DNA of 64,000 bases from Hippophae tibetana. Lineage: Eukaryota; Streptophyta; Magnoliopsida; Rosales; Elaeagnaceae. The notes under the pieces were generated by a model. The model worked only from the letters and a program-made list of their open reading frames with translations, was not told the origin of the DNA and did not search any database. Below are positions 37,060 to 48,590 of this stretch, piece by piece; position 1 is the first letter of the stretch, and each line of letters begins with the position of its first letter. The stretch is taken from NCBI GenBank assembly GCA_037013495.1, contig CM072801.1, positions 84,243,816-84,307,815 of the forward strand. The letters are read 5' to 3'. Position numbers and translations under genes: made by a program.

Positions 37060-37960
37060 ATGGCTTAGGAGGATGTATGCAATAAGTTTACGAAAGAATT
37101 TTATTCCCACCAAAAAGCATCAAAGTTGAGAGAAAAGATTGTTACTTTATCTTAGATGGATGAAGAGCCTTTCCATGAATCATAGGATAAGTTCAAGCTC
37201 TTACTTACTCAATGCATCCATTGTAGTTATCCTCTACAGGTGCAGAACCAGTTTTTCTATAATGGATTGACATAACAATGTCAATTCATTATTGGTAAAG
37301 CTATAAGTGCAGTAATATAAGAAACGACCACCTTAGAGACATACAATCTCTTCGAAATTTTGGGTGATAATTTCTAACATAAAAGCTCTTGAGTACGTAA
37401 AGCTAGAGTCCATGAAATAGACTCTAGTAATGAAGTTCAAACGTAGCTTGCTCAACTAGCCATTCAGTTTATGCTTCGCACAATACATGCTACAACAAAT
37501 AAAGAAACATGTGGCTTGTCTAGTACTTTGGGACATGGTATTGATGCCTATCACTATCAAGGAGAAGCAAGTGCAAAACCTAAGTAGGTCAATGTATTGG
37601 AAGGATAATAATCATGACCCAAGTATGATCCTAATGCTAATACCTATAACCTAGGGTGGAGGAATCATCCCAATTTCTCCTAGAGGCAAAACTACACTCC
37701 ATTTTCCTACAACTCAAAATAATAAGGCCAGGAATTCCACCAATAAGTTCCCAAGAATCCTCTTAACAAGCCAACTCTAGAGGATAACTTTAATGCATTC
37801 ATTGAAGTTAGCATAGACAACCAAACATGAACTAATCAAAGTTTGGAATCTTTGGAGAAGCTAACTAAGCACTTATAGAATTAAGGCAAGGAATTGCCAG
37901 GTCAGAAAGAAAACAGAACTCAATAATGTGGGGATAAAGAGTTTGTAAAATAATGAAATC
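37060..37960 (+). mobile_element. Athila-like gag fragment
   Basis: Plus-strand reading gives gag words such as NKFTKEFYSHQKASKLREK, MDEEPFHESWDKFK and QVQNQFFYNGLT, followed by the linker zone toward the zinc knuckle. It is cut on its left by the Y LTR. Broken; fossil. Confidence 0.75.
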
Positions 37961-38382
37961 CCCCAAGTAACATATCATTAAAGGAAATAAATATAGTCTT
38001 GGATGGGAGGTAACATATTATTTTATTTTATTGTTGCATTAAATTAATTCTTATTCCATGGATAAAAGTTTTCCAATTGTTATTTTATTGTTCGAATTTA
38101 AGAATACATTTTTTTTTTATTATTTTTTTGTATTAATTTAATAATATGATAATATATAAAAATTTAGAAAGGGGAGAATAACGTAAAACTTATGGTGAAA
38201 AACATTCAGTTTTTCCCCGCAACATGCTTAGATTCTATGCCATGAGTTTGGGATCTATTTAAAATTGGATTGAAGTTCAAACATAGGCATCACGACATGC
38301 TTTTTACTTCACTACAGCCAGCGAATAATTTATTGATTGTAAAACCTCCCACACAAGGAAACACACTCATTTTCTCTCAAAA
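37961..38382. other. Gene-free spacer
   Basis: AT-rich sequence between the gag fragment and CACTA copy A. A GGATGGGAGGTAAC-like block near 38000 recalls gypsy untranslated sequence. No protein, RNA gene or repeat end can be supported. Confidence 0.4.
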
Positions 38383-39467
38383 CACTACTACAAAAAGGGT
38401 ATTTAAGTTGCTATGTAAAGTCGGTTTTTGGAAAAAACCAACTTCTAATGAATTTAAAGTCAGGTCGGTGTAGAACCGACGCTATCCACATCAACCGAAA
38501 CTATGTCCTATTTTTTAAATTAAAAAATGCATGCAGTTTACAATCGAAATGTTTTTAGGTCATTAATTATTATTTTATTTGACTCTTTAAAATTTAAGTT
38601 GGATATAAATATATATATAGTATAATTTTGACTCTTTATTTAATTTTGTGTATTTGTTTTAAATATTATTGTAAAATTATATTTTTTTCTTTTTCTATAG
38701 TACGTATGCATAGTTTAAATAAAATAATAATTGAAAAAAAAAAACAAAATTTAAATTGCGTGGATAGCGTCAGTTGACATGACAAACCGACGCTACCCAC
38801 GTGGCTAGCCACGTAATATTACCATTCGGCTCATTTCTTCTCGCAGAAACCCAAAAATCTTCATTTCTCTTCTCCATTTCTCCCAAAACCGAGCTCACAC
38901 CCACCCTCTGTCTCAATTTCCGGTCACGTTCGACCACCATTTGCAACATTGTTTTGTGGGTTATATTCCTCTTCTTATTATCTTTCAGATCTACTCTTTT
39001 TATACCCATTTTTTCACTTATCCTCACTTACAAAACACAAATTTCTGCTACATTTGCTTCATATAGTCACTTCATAACATTCTTGTAAGTATTTCTATTA
39101 ATTTTGTAGCTTATTATTCAGTTTTTTTTATTTTTTGTATAATTTTTTTATTTATGTATTTTTTTATTTTGCTTGTTATTATATGTTTGGCTTACTTTCT
39201 GTGTGAAATAATTAATATGTGAAATGTCGTGGGTTTGAGGGATTATATATATTTACCGTGCGTGGGTAAATTTATTTATATATAAATAATTATATTTTAT
39301 TAAGTAAAAGTAATACATTTGTAAATGATTAAAATGATAACTGTTTTATATTATATATGTTTTGATATATATTCTAATAATTAGGAAATTTATATATAAT
39401 AATACTTGAAATATATTCATTGGATACATAATTAATTAATATGTTTAATTAATTTTATTAATAGAAA

Positions 39468-41480
39468 ATGGACAAATCTTGGATGTCAAAGTGTAGAATT
39501 GAGCAAGACTATATTTCTGGAGTTGAAAGTTTCATGGAATTTTCTTGTAAAAATAGTAATACTAGAACTAGTATGATTCGATGCCCATGTGTTAAATGTA
39601 AAAATGAGCGATTTCATGAATTTGATGAGGTTAAGTATCACCTTATCCGTAATGGTATTTTTTGAGCTATAAATGTTGGTATTATCATGGAGAAAATATT
39701 GATAATACTCATGGAGAAAATATTGATAATACTCAAGGAGAAATATTGATAATACTCAAGGGGAAAAGATAAATAATAATGTGAGTTGATTACATACGTC
39801 TTATCATAATGTATAGAAGGAAAATATGTTTCATGGTGTTGAAGATGAATTACGCTTGTCCAAATGATTGCATTCTTTATAAAAAAGAATATGAGACATT
39901 AGATGATTGTCTGATATGTAAAGAATCGAGATGAAAGCATGGTACAAATGAGACAACACATAAGAAAGGCGTGGATACAAAGGTTCTTTGGTACTTTAAT
40001 CCGATTCCTCGCTTTCAAAGATTGTTCAATAGTAAAGATACATCAAAGATGTTGACTTGGCATTCAGATAATCGATTTGATGATGGGGTGCTACATCATC
40101 CTTTCTCCAAATTGGAAAGTAGTAGATAATTTATCTCCTCAATTTTCATCTGATCCACACAATCTTCATCTTGCCATTGATGCTGATGGAATTAATCCAC
40201 ATAGTTCCCTTAGTAGTAGATATAGCTGTTGGCCAGTAATTATGGTAACATACAACCTTCCTCCCTGGTTGTGTATGAAAAGAAAATTCATAATGTTAAC
40301 ATTATTGATCTCGGGACCAAAACAACCCATTGTTGATATTGATGTATATTTGTAGCCTCTGATAGATGATTTAAAGACGTTGTGAAATGATGGTGTAAAT
40401 GTTTACGATGCACATAAAGAAGAACCCTTTAACTTGAAGGGGGTCCTTTTATGGACAAGTAATGATTTTCCTACCTATGGAAACTTATCAAGACATGCAA
40501 CAAAAGGTTACAAGGGATGTCCTATATGTAGTGATGGAAATTCTGAAAAGTATCTTGTTCGCGGACGAAAGATGTCTTATAGAAGACATAGGAGATTTTT
40601 TCCATCTGGACACAAGTTTAGATACCAAAAGAAACCGTTCGATGGTGAAGAAGATCATGATCATGCAACTCGAACTTTGCGAGGTATTGAGATATTAAGG
40701 CAATTGAATCGTTTGACATTCAAACGATATGGAAATATGAAAAAAAACTCACCAAGGTAGGGAAACGAAAGAGGTCAACTAATGAAATTGGTGAAAATGA
40801 AAAAGAGTTTGAACCGAATTACCATGGTTGTTGGAAAAAAAATCAATATTTTGGGAATTACCTTATTGGAAATACCTACACATTCGTCACATCTTAGATG
40901 TCATGCATATTGAGAAGAATGTATGTGAAAGCTTGATTGGAACTTTACTTAATATACCTGGAAAAACAATGGATGGCATTAAAGCAAGATTGGATTTAAA
41001 GAAACTAGGCATACAACCTGAATTGGAACCAAGGGTGGAAAATGATAAGAATCAAACATACTTGCCACCAACATCATATACAATGTCAAAAAAAAGAGAA
41101 GGATGTGTTTTGTAAATGTTTGGAGGGTATGAAAGTTCCTGATGGTTACTCATCCAACTTAAGAAATTTTGTGTCTATCACCGATAAGAAACTGTTTGGC
41201 TTGAAATCACAAGACTGTCATATCTTAATGCAACAATTATTACCAGTTGCTATTAGATAAATTCTTCCAAAACATGTTTGATTATCAATAATTCGACTTT
41301 GTTCATTCTTCAATACAATATGCAAGAAATCTATATCAATTGGCAAGTTAAATTCTTTACAGAAAGATGTTGTAAAGACTTTGTGTCTAATTGAAAAATA
41401 TTTTCCTCCTTCTTTCTTCGATATAATGATTCACTTGTGTGTTCATTTAGTTCGAGAGGTTCAATTGTGTGGTCCAACTT
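39468..41480 (+). pseudogene. TNP2: TNP2-type CACTA transposase, broken copy
   Basis: The ATG at 39468 follows an ATTAATAG splice acceptor and opens MDKSWMSKCRIEQDYISG, the start of the Transpos_assoc domain with its CPCVKCKNERF zinc-binding-like motif. The Transposase_21 catalytic region follows (40080-41280: CWPVIMVTYNLPPWLCMKRK, LLISGPKQP, YGNLSRHATKGYKGCPIC), then the start of DUF4218. TNP2 is the DDE-type transposase that cuts the element ends. Compared with copy B a stretch of about 290 bp is missing near 39850, there is a stop after NGIF (39662-39664), and there are reading-frame changes at two A-runs (about 40740 and 40835-40842). A 24-bp repeat is expanded at 39686-39756. It cannot encode a working protein. 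Confidence 0.85.
39686..39756 (+). repeat. 24-bp coding minisatellite in CACTA A transposase
   Basis: The unit CATGGAGAAAATATTGATAA plus TACT (coding HGENIDNT) occurs at 39686-39709 and 39710-39733, with a third 23-bp version at 39734-39756. Copy B has one unit (44107-44130). It arose by tandem duplication after the two copies separated. Confidence 0.9.
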
Positions 41481-41633
41481 ACTTAAGGTGAAGTACACTA
41501 AAATTGAAGAAGAACTCCACTCCTTTAAGGCCTCAGTGTTAAGTGAGATTGCCACTCTAAAATAATATCAATCACAACACATGTCAGCCATGTCATCATT
41601 CTACAACCAGGGCATTCCATATTGGATGAGCAT

Positions 41634-41720
41634 GAAACCATCCATGCCAGGCATGCCACAATCCATGCCAGGCATGCCACCATCCATGACAGGCATGCCA
41701 CCATCCATGCTAGGCATGCC
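41634..41720 (+). repeat. Pro/Met heptad repeat in CACTA A
   Basis: Four 21-bp units coding PSMPGMP-like heptads (PSMPGMP, QSMPGMP, PSMTGMP, PSMLGMP). It corresponds to 48739-48834 in copy B. The X LTR begins directly after it at 41721. Confidence 0.9.
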
Positions 41721-42813
41721 TGATGAGCAAAACCGGCATCGCCGATCGTGCCAATACTTTGGTTTTATATTTATAAAACTCTCGCAAGTGCATGAATCAT
41801 TTAAAAAAATGATAAGTATACTCACAAGGTCGATCTAAGGAAGGAATATATGTGGTTTTTAATTTATTATTCAAACTTTTAAAAAATAAATTAAATCCTA
41901 AACATCATGTCACGATATTTGCGTTTTTGTATTTTTTAATCTAAGAACATAAAAATAAACATAGATAAAGATTCAATAAACATTTATGCAAATTTTATCA
42001 TTTATAATAGTGGAGTATTTATGGATATAATAACTAAGTTAATTATGCTTTCTCATATTATTTAGGTTATTAAAGATATAAATTGATATTTATTGATTCT
42101 CTCTTTTTTATATGAATATCACATTTGGTGGGGTTAGATATTCTTTGTTAACTAAACAAATCAATTAACACCTATGGGTGGGGTTGATAACTAATTTGGT
42201 TAATTAAATTAATTCTTTTTCTAAGAGATTGAAAATGAACCATTTAAATACCACATTTGGTGGGTTTAGACAATTTAAACTTTATTCAAGATGTCCAAAT
42301 TAAACCAAAGAATTTAATTATCCGGGTAGTAACTTTCAAGTTTTAAAACCACTACTGAAAACATGTTGTCAATACATTTTCACATAATAATTCTTATAAA
42401 AAATTTTGAAATAGAGCATCACTCTAAATACCAGGCGATTGTACCAACAAATAAAAGAGCACTACTCTAAATCATACCGGATAACTAAACCTTAAAATCT
42501 AATTTTCAGATTTAAGTTTGTAATGAAAAATAATATATTTCTCTCTAACATTCTTAATATAAAATCTTGAATAAAAATAAAATCAATTCATTTTAGAGAT
42601 TTTTACCTATTTAATATTTTGCAAGCATAACAACGTTATTATTATATCATGTTTACAAACAGCCACCAAAGTTAAATTTAATCACAGACAAATTAAATAT
42701 AACATGTAAGAATAAAGCATAAAAAATAACTGTAAAGAAAATCAAATCCTTACAGTACTTTGTTGCTATTCCCGTTGCTAGAAAACCTCCAAGAGGAATT
42801 TGCACTCCCATTT
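41721..42813 (-). mobile_element. LTR X, portion left of CACTA B
   Basis: It starts TGATGAGCAAAACCGGC at 41721 and matches the solo X LTR at 18448-19540 closely (about one difference per 15-20 bases by eye, fewer in the middle). It stops at TGCACTCCCATTT (42813), exactly where CACTA copy B begins. The remaining part of an X LTR is seen at about 51830-52278. It lies downstream of CACTA A and upstream of B, fixing the order A, then X, then B. Confidence 0.85.
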
Positions 42814-42851
42814 CACTACTACAAAAAGGGGTATATAAGTCGCTATGTAAA

Positions 42852-42990
42852 GTCGGTTTTTGGAAAAAACCGACTTATAATGAATTTAAAGTCGGTTATC
42901 CACGTCAACCGACGCTACGTCACGTGGATAGCGTCGGTTGACGTGGATAACCAACGCTACATTACGTGGATAACTGACGCTATCCATCTA
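42852..42990. repeat. CACTA B subterminal inverted repeats
   Basis: A first hairpin, GTCGGTTTTT / AAAAACCGAC (42852-42873), is conserved in copies A and C. Next, 42895-42916 (GTTATCCACGTCAACCGACG + CT) and 42930-42951 are perfect 22-bp reverse complements separated by 13 bp. Further CCGACGCTA / TAGCGTCGG units follow to 42990. In En/Spm such repeats bind TNPA. Here the repeated core is GTCGGTTGACGTGG. Confidence 0.85.
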
Positions 42991-43143
42991 ATATATTCCC
43001 TCTCGGCTCATTTTGTACGCAGATTCCAGTTTTCTTCCTCTCTCCTTTCCTCACCAAGAACCATTTTCTCCCAAAATCTTAACCGTGCGCCACCTTCGTT
43101 CTACATTTCCGGCTACGTCCGACCACCATTTGAACGTCGGTTT

Positions 43144-43884
43144 GTAAGTTATATTTCTCTTCTCACATTATCTGTCAGTTCTTTTTTTTTAGCAAAATAT
43201 TAAAATTTGTTTATATCCATTTTCTGTTATTGCTTAGCCAAAATCAATCTCAATCTGTGCTAATTTTATCAGCGTGTAATTGTAATTCGTTAATTAGGAA
43301 CAGCCTCTCAAATTGTAAATTTTTATTACCTTTTAAAAACCTAAGATCTCGTCAACTAAATATTTGCAACATGCCCAATATTGGGCAGTTTCTTTGTGAA
43401 AATGTATGGATAGCCAAAAACGGACAACACCTAAAAAATATGTTTGACTTAGTTTATGCAGAATGCAGCTAGCTTATTATTCGATCAATTTGTTTTATAT
43501 TTTGTATAAATTTTTGATTTAGTTATGTTTTTTTGTTTGCTTGTAATAATAATGTTTGACTTATTAATTGTATGTATTCAATAATATCTGAAATGTTGTG
43601 TGGGTTTGCGTGTGTAAATTTATTTATACGTATAATTAATATTACTTTTTAATTATGATATAGTAACATGCTTAGAAATTAGAATCAACCGCGTGATTGG
43701 TTTTTATATATATATTCATGAAACATGTTGCTTATTTTTTAATTTGTATATAAATGGTTTTGTAAAATGATTAAAATGATAATTGTTTTGCATTATGTAT
43801 GTTTTGATATATATTCTAATAATTAGGAAATTTATATATAATAATACATAATTAAGTAATATGTTTAATTAATGTCATTAATAG
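43144..43884 (+). other. Predicted 5' leader intron of CACTA B
   Basis: The donor GTAAGTTATA (43144) and acceptor TTAATAG (ending 43884) fall just before the TNP2 start codon at 43888. Copy A keeps the acceptor (39464). Introns in CACTA leaders are common. The exact donor is a prediction. Confidence 0.5.
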
Positions 43885-43887
43885 AAA

Positions 43888-46800
43888 ATGGACAAATCTT
43901 GCATGTCAAAGTGTAGAATTGAGCAAGACTATATTTCTGGAGTTGAAAGTTTCATGGAATTTGCTTGTAGAACTAGTAATACTGGAAGTAGTATGATTCG
44001 ATGCCCATGCGTTAAATATAAAAATGAGCGATTTCATGAATTTGATGAGGTTAAGTATCACCTTATTCGTAATGGTATTCTATTGAGCTATAAATGTTGG
44101 TATTATCATGGAGAAAATATTGATAATACTCATGGGGAAAAGTATAATAAGAATGTGAGTGGATTACATACATCATATCATAATGTACACACAGAAAATA
44201 TGTTTCGTGGTGTTGAAGATGAATTACGCGAGGATGATCTCAAAACCTTTAATAAACTTATAGAAGATGCCGAAAAACCGTTGTATCCAAAATGCAAAAA
44301 ATACACTAAAATGTCAGGATTGGTTCATTTGTATAATGTCAAGGCAAAAAATAGTTTTTCTGACAAGGGATTCACAGAATTACTAAATCTACTAGTCGAT
44401 ATGTTTCCTGAGGGTATTGAATTGCCATCTTCAATGTATGAAGTGAAGAAATCTCTTAGTCGGTTTGGCATGGAATATCATAAGATTCACGTTTGTCCTA
44501 ATGATCGCATTCTTTATAGAAAAGAATATGAGACATTACATGATTGTCCTATGTGTAAAGAATCGAGATGGAAGCATGGTACAAATGAGAGTACAAAACA
44601 TAAGAAAGGCGTGCCTGTAAAGGTTCTTTGGTACTTTCCTCCGATTCCTCGCTTTCAAAGGTTGTTCAATAGTAAATATACATCAAAGAAGTTGACTTGG
44701 CATTCAGATAATCGATCTGATGATGGGGGTGCTACGTCATCCTTGTGATTCTCCAAATTGGAAAGTAGTAGATAATTTATCTCCTCAATTTTCATCTGAT
44801 CCGCGCAATCTACGTCTTGCCATTGCTCCTGATGGAATTAATCCACATAGTTCCCACAATAGTAGATATAGTTGTTGGCCAGTAATTATGGTAACATACA
44901 ACCTTCCTCCCTGGTTGTGTATGAAAAGAAAATTCATGATGTTAACATTATTGATCTCAGGACCGAAACAACCCGGTGTTGATATTGATGTATATTTTCA
45001 GCCTCTGATAAATGATTTAAAGACGTTGTGGAATAATGGTGTAAATGTTTACGATGCATATAAAGAAGAATACTTTAACTTGAAGGGGGTCCTTTTATGG
45101 AAAATTAATGATTTTCCTACCTATGGAAACTTATCAGGACATGCAACAAAAGGTTACAAGGGATGTCCTATATGTAGTGATGGAACTTCTGCAAAGTATC
45201 TTGTTCACGGACGAAAGATGTCTTATAGAAGACATAGGAGATTTTTGCCATCTGGACACAAGTTTAGATACCAAAAGAAACCGTTTGATGGTGAGAAAGA
45301 TCATGATCATGCAATTCGACCTTTACGAGGTATTGAGATATTAAGGCAATTGAATGGGATGACATTCAAACGATATGGAAAGATGAAAAAAAAACTCACC
45401 AAGGTAGGGAAACGAAAGAGGTCAACTAATGAAATTGGTGAAAATGAAAAAGAGTTTGAACCGAATTACCATGGTTGTTGGAAAAAAAATCAATATTTTG
45501 GGAATTACCTTATTGGAAAGACCTACACATTCGTCACATCTTAGATGTCATGCACATTGAGAAGAATTTATGTGAAAGCTTGATTGGCACTTTACTTAAT
45601 ATACCTGGAAAAACAATGGATGGCATTAAAGCAAGATTGGATTTAAAGAAACTAGGCATATGACCTGAATTGGAACCAAGGGTGGAAAATGATAAGAATC
45701 GAACATACTTGCCACCAGCATCATATACAATGTCAACAAAAGAGAAGGATGTGTTTTGTAAATGTTTGGAAGGTGTGAAAGTTCCTGATGGTTACTTATC
45801 CAACTTAAGAAATTTTGTGTCTATCACCGATAAGAGACTGTATGGATTGAAATCACATAACTGTCATATCTTAATGCAACAGTTATAACCAGTTGCTATT
45901 AGATCAATTCTTCCAAAACATGTTCGAATATTAATAATTCGGCTTTGTTCATTCTTCAATACAATATGCAAGAAATCTATATCAATTGGCGAGTTAAATT
46001 CTTTATAGAAAGAAATTGTAGAAACTTTGTGTCTAATTGAAAAATATTTTCCTCCTTATTTCTTCGATATAATGATTCACTTATGTGTTCATTTAATTTG
46101 ATAGGTTCAATTATGTGGTCCTACTTACTTGAGGTGGATGTATTCTTTTGAGAGATATATGCAAGTCCTTAAAGGATATGTAAATAATAGATATCGACCT
46201 GAAGGATGCATGGTGGAATGCTACATTGCTGAAGAGGCCATTGAGTTTTGTTTTGAATACTTTAGTGGTTGCACTGAAATTGGGAATCGTACGCACAAGT
46301 TGTTCTTAGAACGTCACATGATCCAAGTAGGTAACCCTATGCTTGGTGGAAGTAAGAAATTATTTATTGATCGCACTCGATGGGAAAAAGCACACCGAAT
46401 CAATTTGGTAAATAATAATGAGGCATAACCGTACATAGAGTAAGTGATGTTCATTGTTTCATCTTTTATTTAACTATTAATGATTATATATAACTTAATA
46501 TATATTTAATAACATTACAGGATGCATTTAAACTTATTGAAGATCGATCCTCGTTATAAAAAAAAGAGGAGAAAAATGGTTGTATGATGAACATAAGCGA
46601 GAGCTTATTAATTGGTTTCGCAACCACGTAAGTGTCACAAACAAAAAATCATGCATGTATCTTCCTAGATCTATTCAATGTTTTAAAACTTTACTCTAAA
46701 CACATTTCATGTTTTTGTATACATAGATTCGAGATGAACTCAAGAAACCCAATCATAAAATATCAGAAAGTTTACAATGGCTTGCACATGGCCCAAAATT

Positions 46801-47379
46801 CGATGTCAAATCATTTCATAGTTTCATAATAAATGGATCGAGGTTTACGACTCAAGCTAGGGACAAAGTCCGAGTAAATCAAAATAGTGGGGTGAAGATG
46901 GTTGCACAAACTATGCTAATCCTGTACTTTCTGATAGAACATATTATGGTATAATACAAGAGATTTGGGAATTGGATTATGAGGTCTTCCATGAAATAGT
47001 ATTCTTGTGTGATTGGGTCGAAGATGTTATCAATGTTGGATATAAAATAGATGATTTTGGATTTACTCTTGTAAATTTATCCAGGATAAGTCACACAGAT
47101 GATCCTTTCACGTTAGCACTTCATGCAAAACAAGTATTTTATGTGAGCGATCAAATTGATCCAATATGGTATGTTGTGTTAACGCCTCCACAAAAAGAGT
47201 TTTACCATTGTGATGTTGTAGAAGATGATGACTCTATGCTTGATACATTAACCAATATTAGCAATTTCTCAAATAAATTGCCTAATGTACGTGATGATCT
47301 AATTGATGATGATGATTCTTCGACATGGACTCGAAGTGATTATGAAGGAATATATGTATACGATCAACAACCTAATTAA
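43888..47379 (+). pseudogene. TNP2: TNP2-type CACTA transposase gene
   Basis: It starts MDKSCMSKCRIEQDYISG. Domains in order: Transpos_assoc (43888-44120, CPCVKYKNERF), Transposase_21 catalytic region (about 44330-45890; YHKIHVCPNDRILYRKEYE, CPMCKESRW, CWPVIMVTYNLPPWLCMKRK, YGNLSGHATKGYKGCPIC, HILDVMHIEKNLCESLIG), DUF4218 (45900-46435; LRWMYSFERYMQVLKGYV), then DUF4216 (46850-47370; YYGIIQEIWELDYEV). Predicted splice sites: exon 1 ends 46439, exon 2 46521-46627, exon 3 46727-47379. Disabling changes: a fifth G in the G-run near 44724 (copy A has four), a frame change at the A8 run 45482-45489, an in-frame TGA at 45661-45663, TAA at 45886-45888 and more stops in DUF4218. The role would be element excision and insertion; this copy is dead. 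Confidence 0.9.
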
Positions 47380-47479
47380 ACATAATGTATGTTCTATATT
47401 GTTGTAATAACTCTTGTATATATGTGTGTTCCTAAAATTGTCAATTAATTTATATTTCTCCACTGTTTAAAGATATTTC

Positions 47480-48590
47480 ATGGATATTCAGCTTGTAGAT
47501 CCAAATGATCCATTGGGGTATTTGAAAAGAAGGGGTTGGGCGAATATACCTGATGCTCCACTTAACCCAGATGATAGAATACCCATTATATTTGATGCTA
47601 CTGGTAATCCAATAGGGGAAAATGGTCAACAATTGAAATCTTCTATTGGTCGACTGGCAAAGTCCAGTATACCAATCAATATAAATCATTGGTCTGAGGT
47701 TGCCGATGCAGAAAAGTTCAAAATATGGATAACCATTTATGTATGTCTTTTATATTTTATAATCAATATATATATTATATTAGGTGTATTATATCTAATC
47801 TTTTGTACTGTGTTTTTACAGAATCGTTACAAAGTCGATGACAGTTGGCAGGGCAAGTGTTATAAGATTGCAAATAAGGCGTGGAAGGAATACAAGACTT
47901 CCAGATTGGCAAAAAATTATGTGTTTCTATATTTGGAAACACTTGATGAGAATGTGATCTACAAAATCCCTGAAGGACACCTCAAGTTTGGAAAGACTTT
48001 GTGGATTATAGACGTTTAGAAGAATTTCAAATTATTAGAGAAGATCATCAGAATGTCCAAATGCATAACATTCTTCCTAACCGTAATGGGAGGTCTTCAA
48101 ATCCTGAAGTTAGATATAGAATGGTATTATTAATTTGTCTTAATTTTATAAATATTTTTATATTAATTTTTCTCAATTTAATTTCATGTCATTGTTAATA
48201 AAATTTTCCTAATTTATGTAGGAAGCTGAATTGGGTAGACCTGTTACCCGAATTGAATTATACATAGAAACAAAGACTCTCAAAACGAAGAATGCAAGAC
48301 TGATGAGTCAACGAGGAGAAGAACAATTAAATAAGTTGGTTAGTAATTTCGGTTGACAAAAAGTCTGACTGACATTTAATAATTGATGTAATAACGAATG
48401 ATATGTTTGTGTGCTTTATTATTTATAGAGAGCTGTTCAAGAAAACATATCCAGGGGTGAAATAATCGAAGAGCCTGGGAGAGATGCTTTATATCATGCA
48501 TTCGGACGCGAGCATCCTGGTCGTGTTAGGGGAGGTAGCCAATATAATGGTTCTATGGAGTATTTTAAAATTCCAAAACATAAGCCTTAG
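47480..48590 (+). pseudogene. CACTA second gene, Transposase_24 (PTTA) region
   Basis: It starts 100 bp after TNP2 stops. Exon 1 (47480-47740) reads MDIQLVDPNDPLGYLKRRGW and NINHWSEVADAEKFKIW. Exon 2 (47822-48123) reads SWQGKCYKIANKAWKEYKT and VDYRRLEEFQIIREDHQN. Exon 3 begins 48222 (EAELGRPVTRIELYIETKT). Exon 4, from about 48430, reads GREHPGRVRGGSQYNGS. This is the plant transposase PTTA/En/Spm (Transposase_24) domain; related En/Spm second products bind subterminal repeats. A frame change lies near 47990, where KFGKTLW replaces the expected WKDFVDYR frame. A TAG at 48588-48590 separates this part from the rest of the gene. Confidence 0.8.

Larger units (their letters stand above)
38383..41720 (+). 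mobile_element. CACTA (En/Spm) copy A, internally deleted
   Basis: It begins CACTACTACAAAAAGGG at 38383 (preceding AAA as possible target copy). It is collinear with copy B through the 5' terminus, the leader intron and the TNP2-type transposase gene (39468 onward). At about 41485 it jumps from sequence equivalent to B 46135 straight to B 48602, so about 2.4 kb of the interior is missing. It ends at 41720 inside the Pro/Met heptad repeat, where an X LTR begins. The 3' half and 3' terminus are therefore absent. Identity with B in shared parts is high by eye, so the two are recent relatives. Confidence 0.85.
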
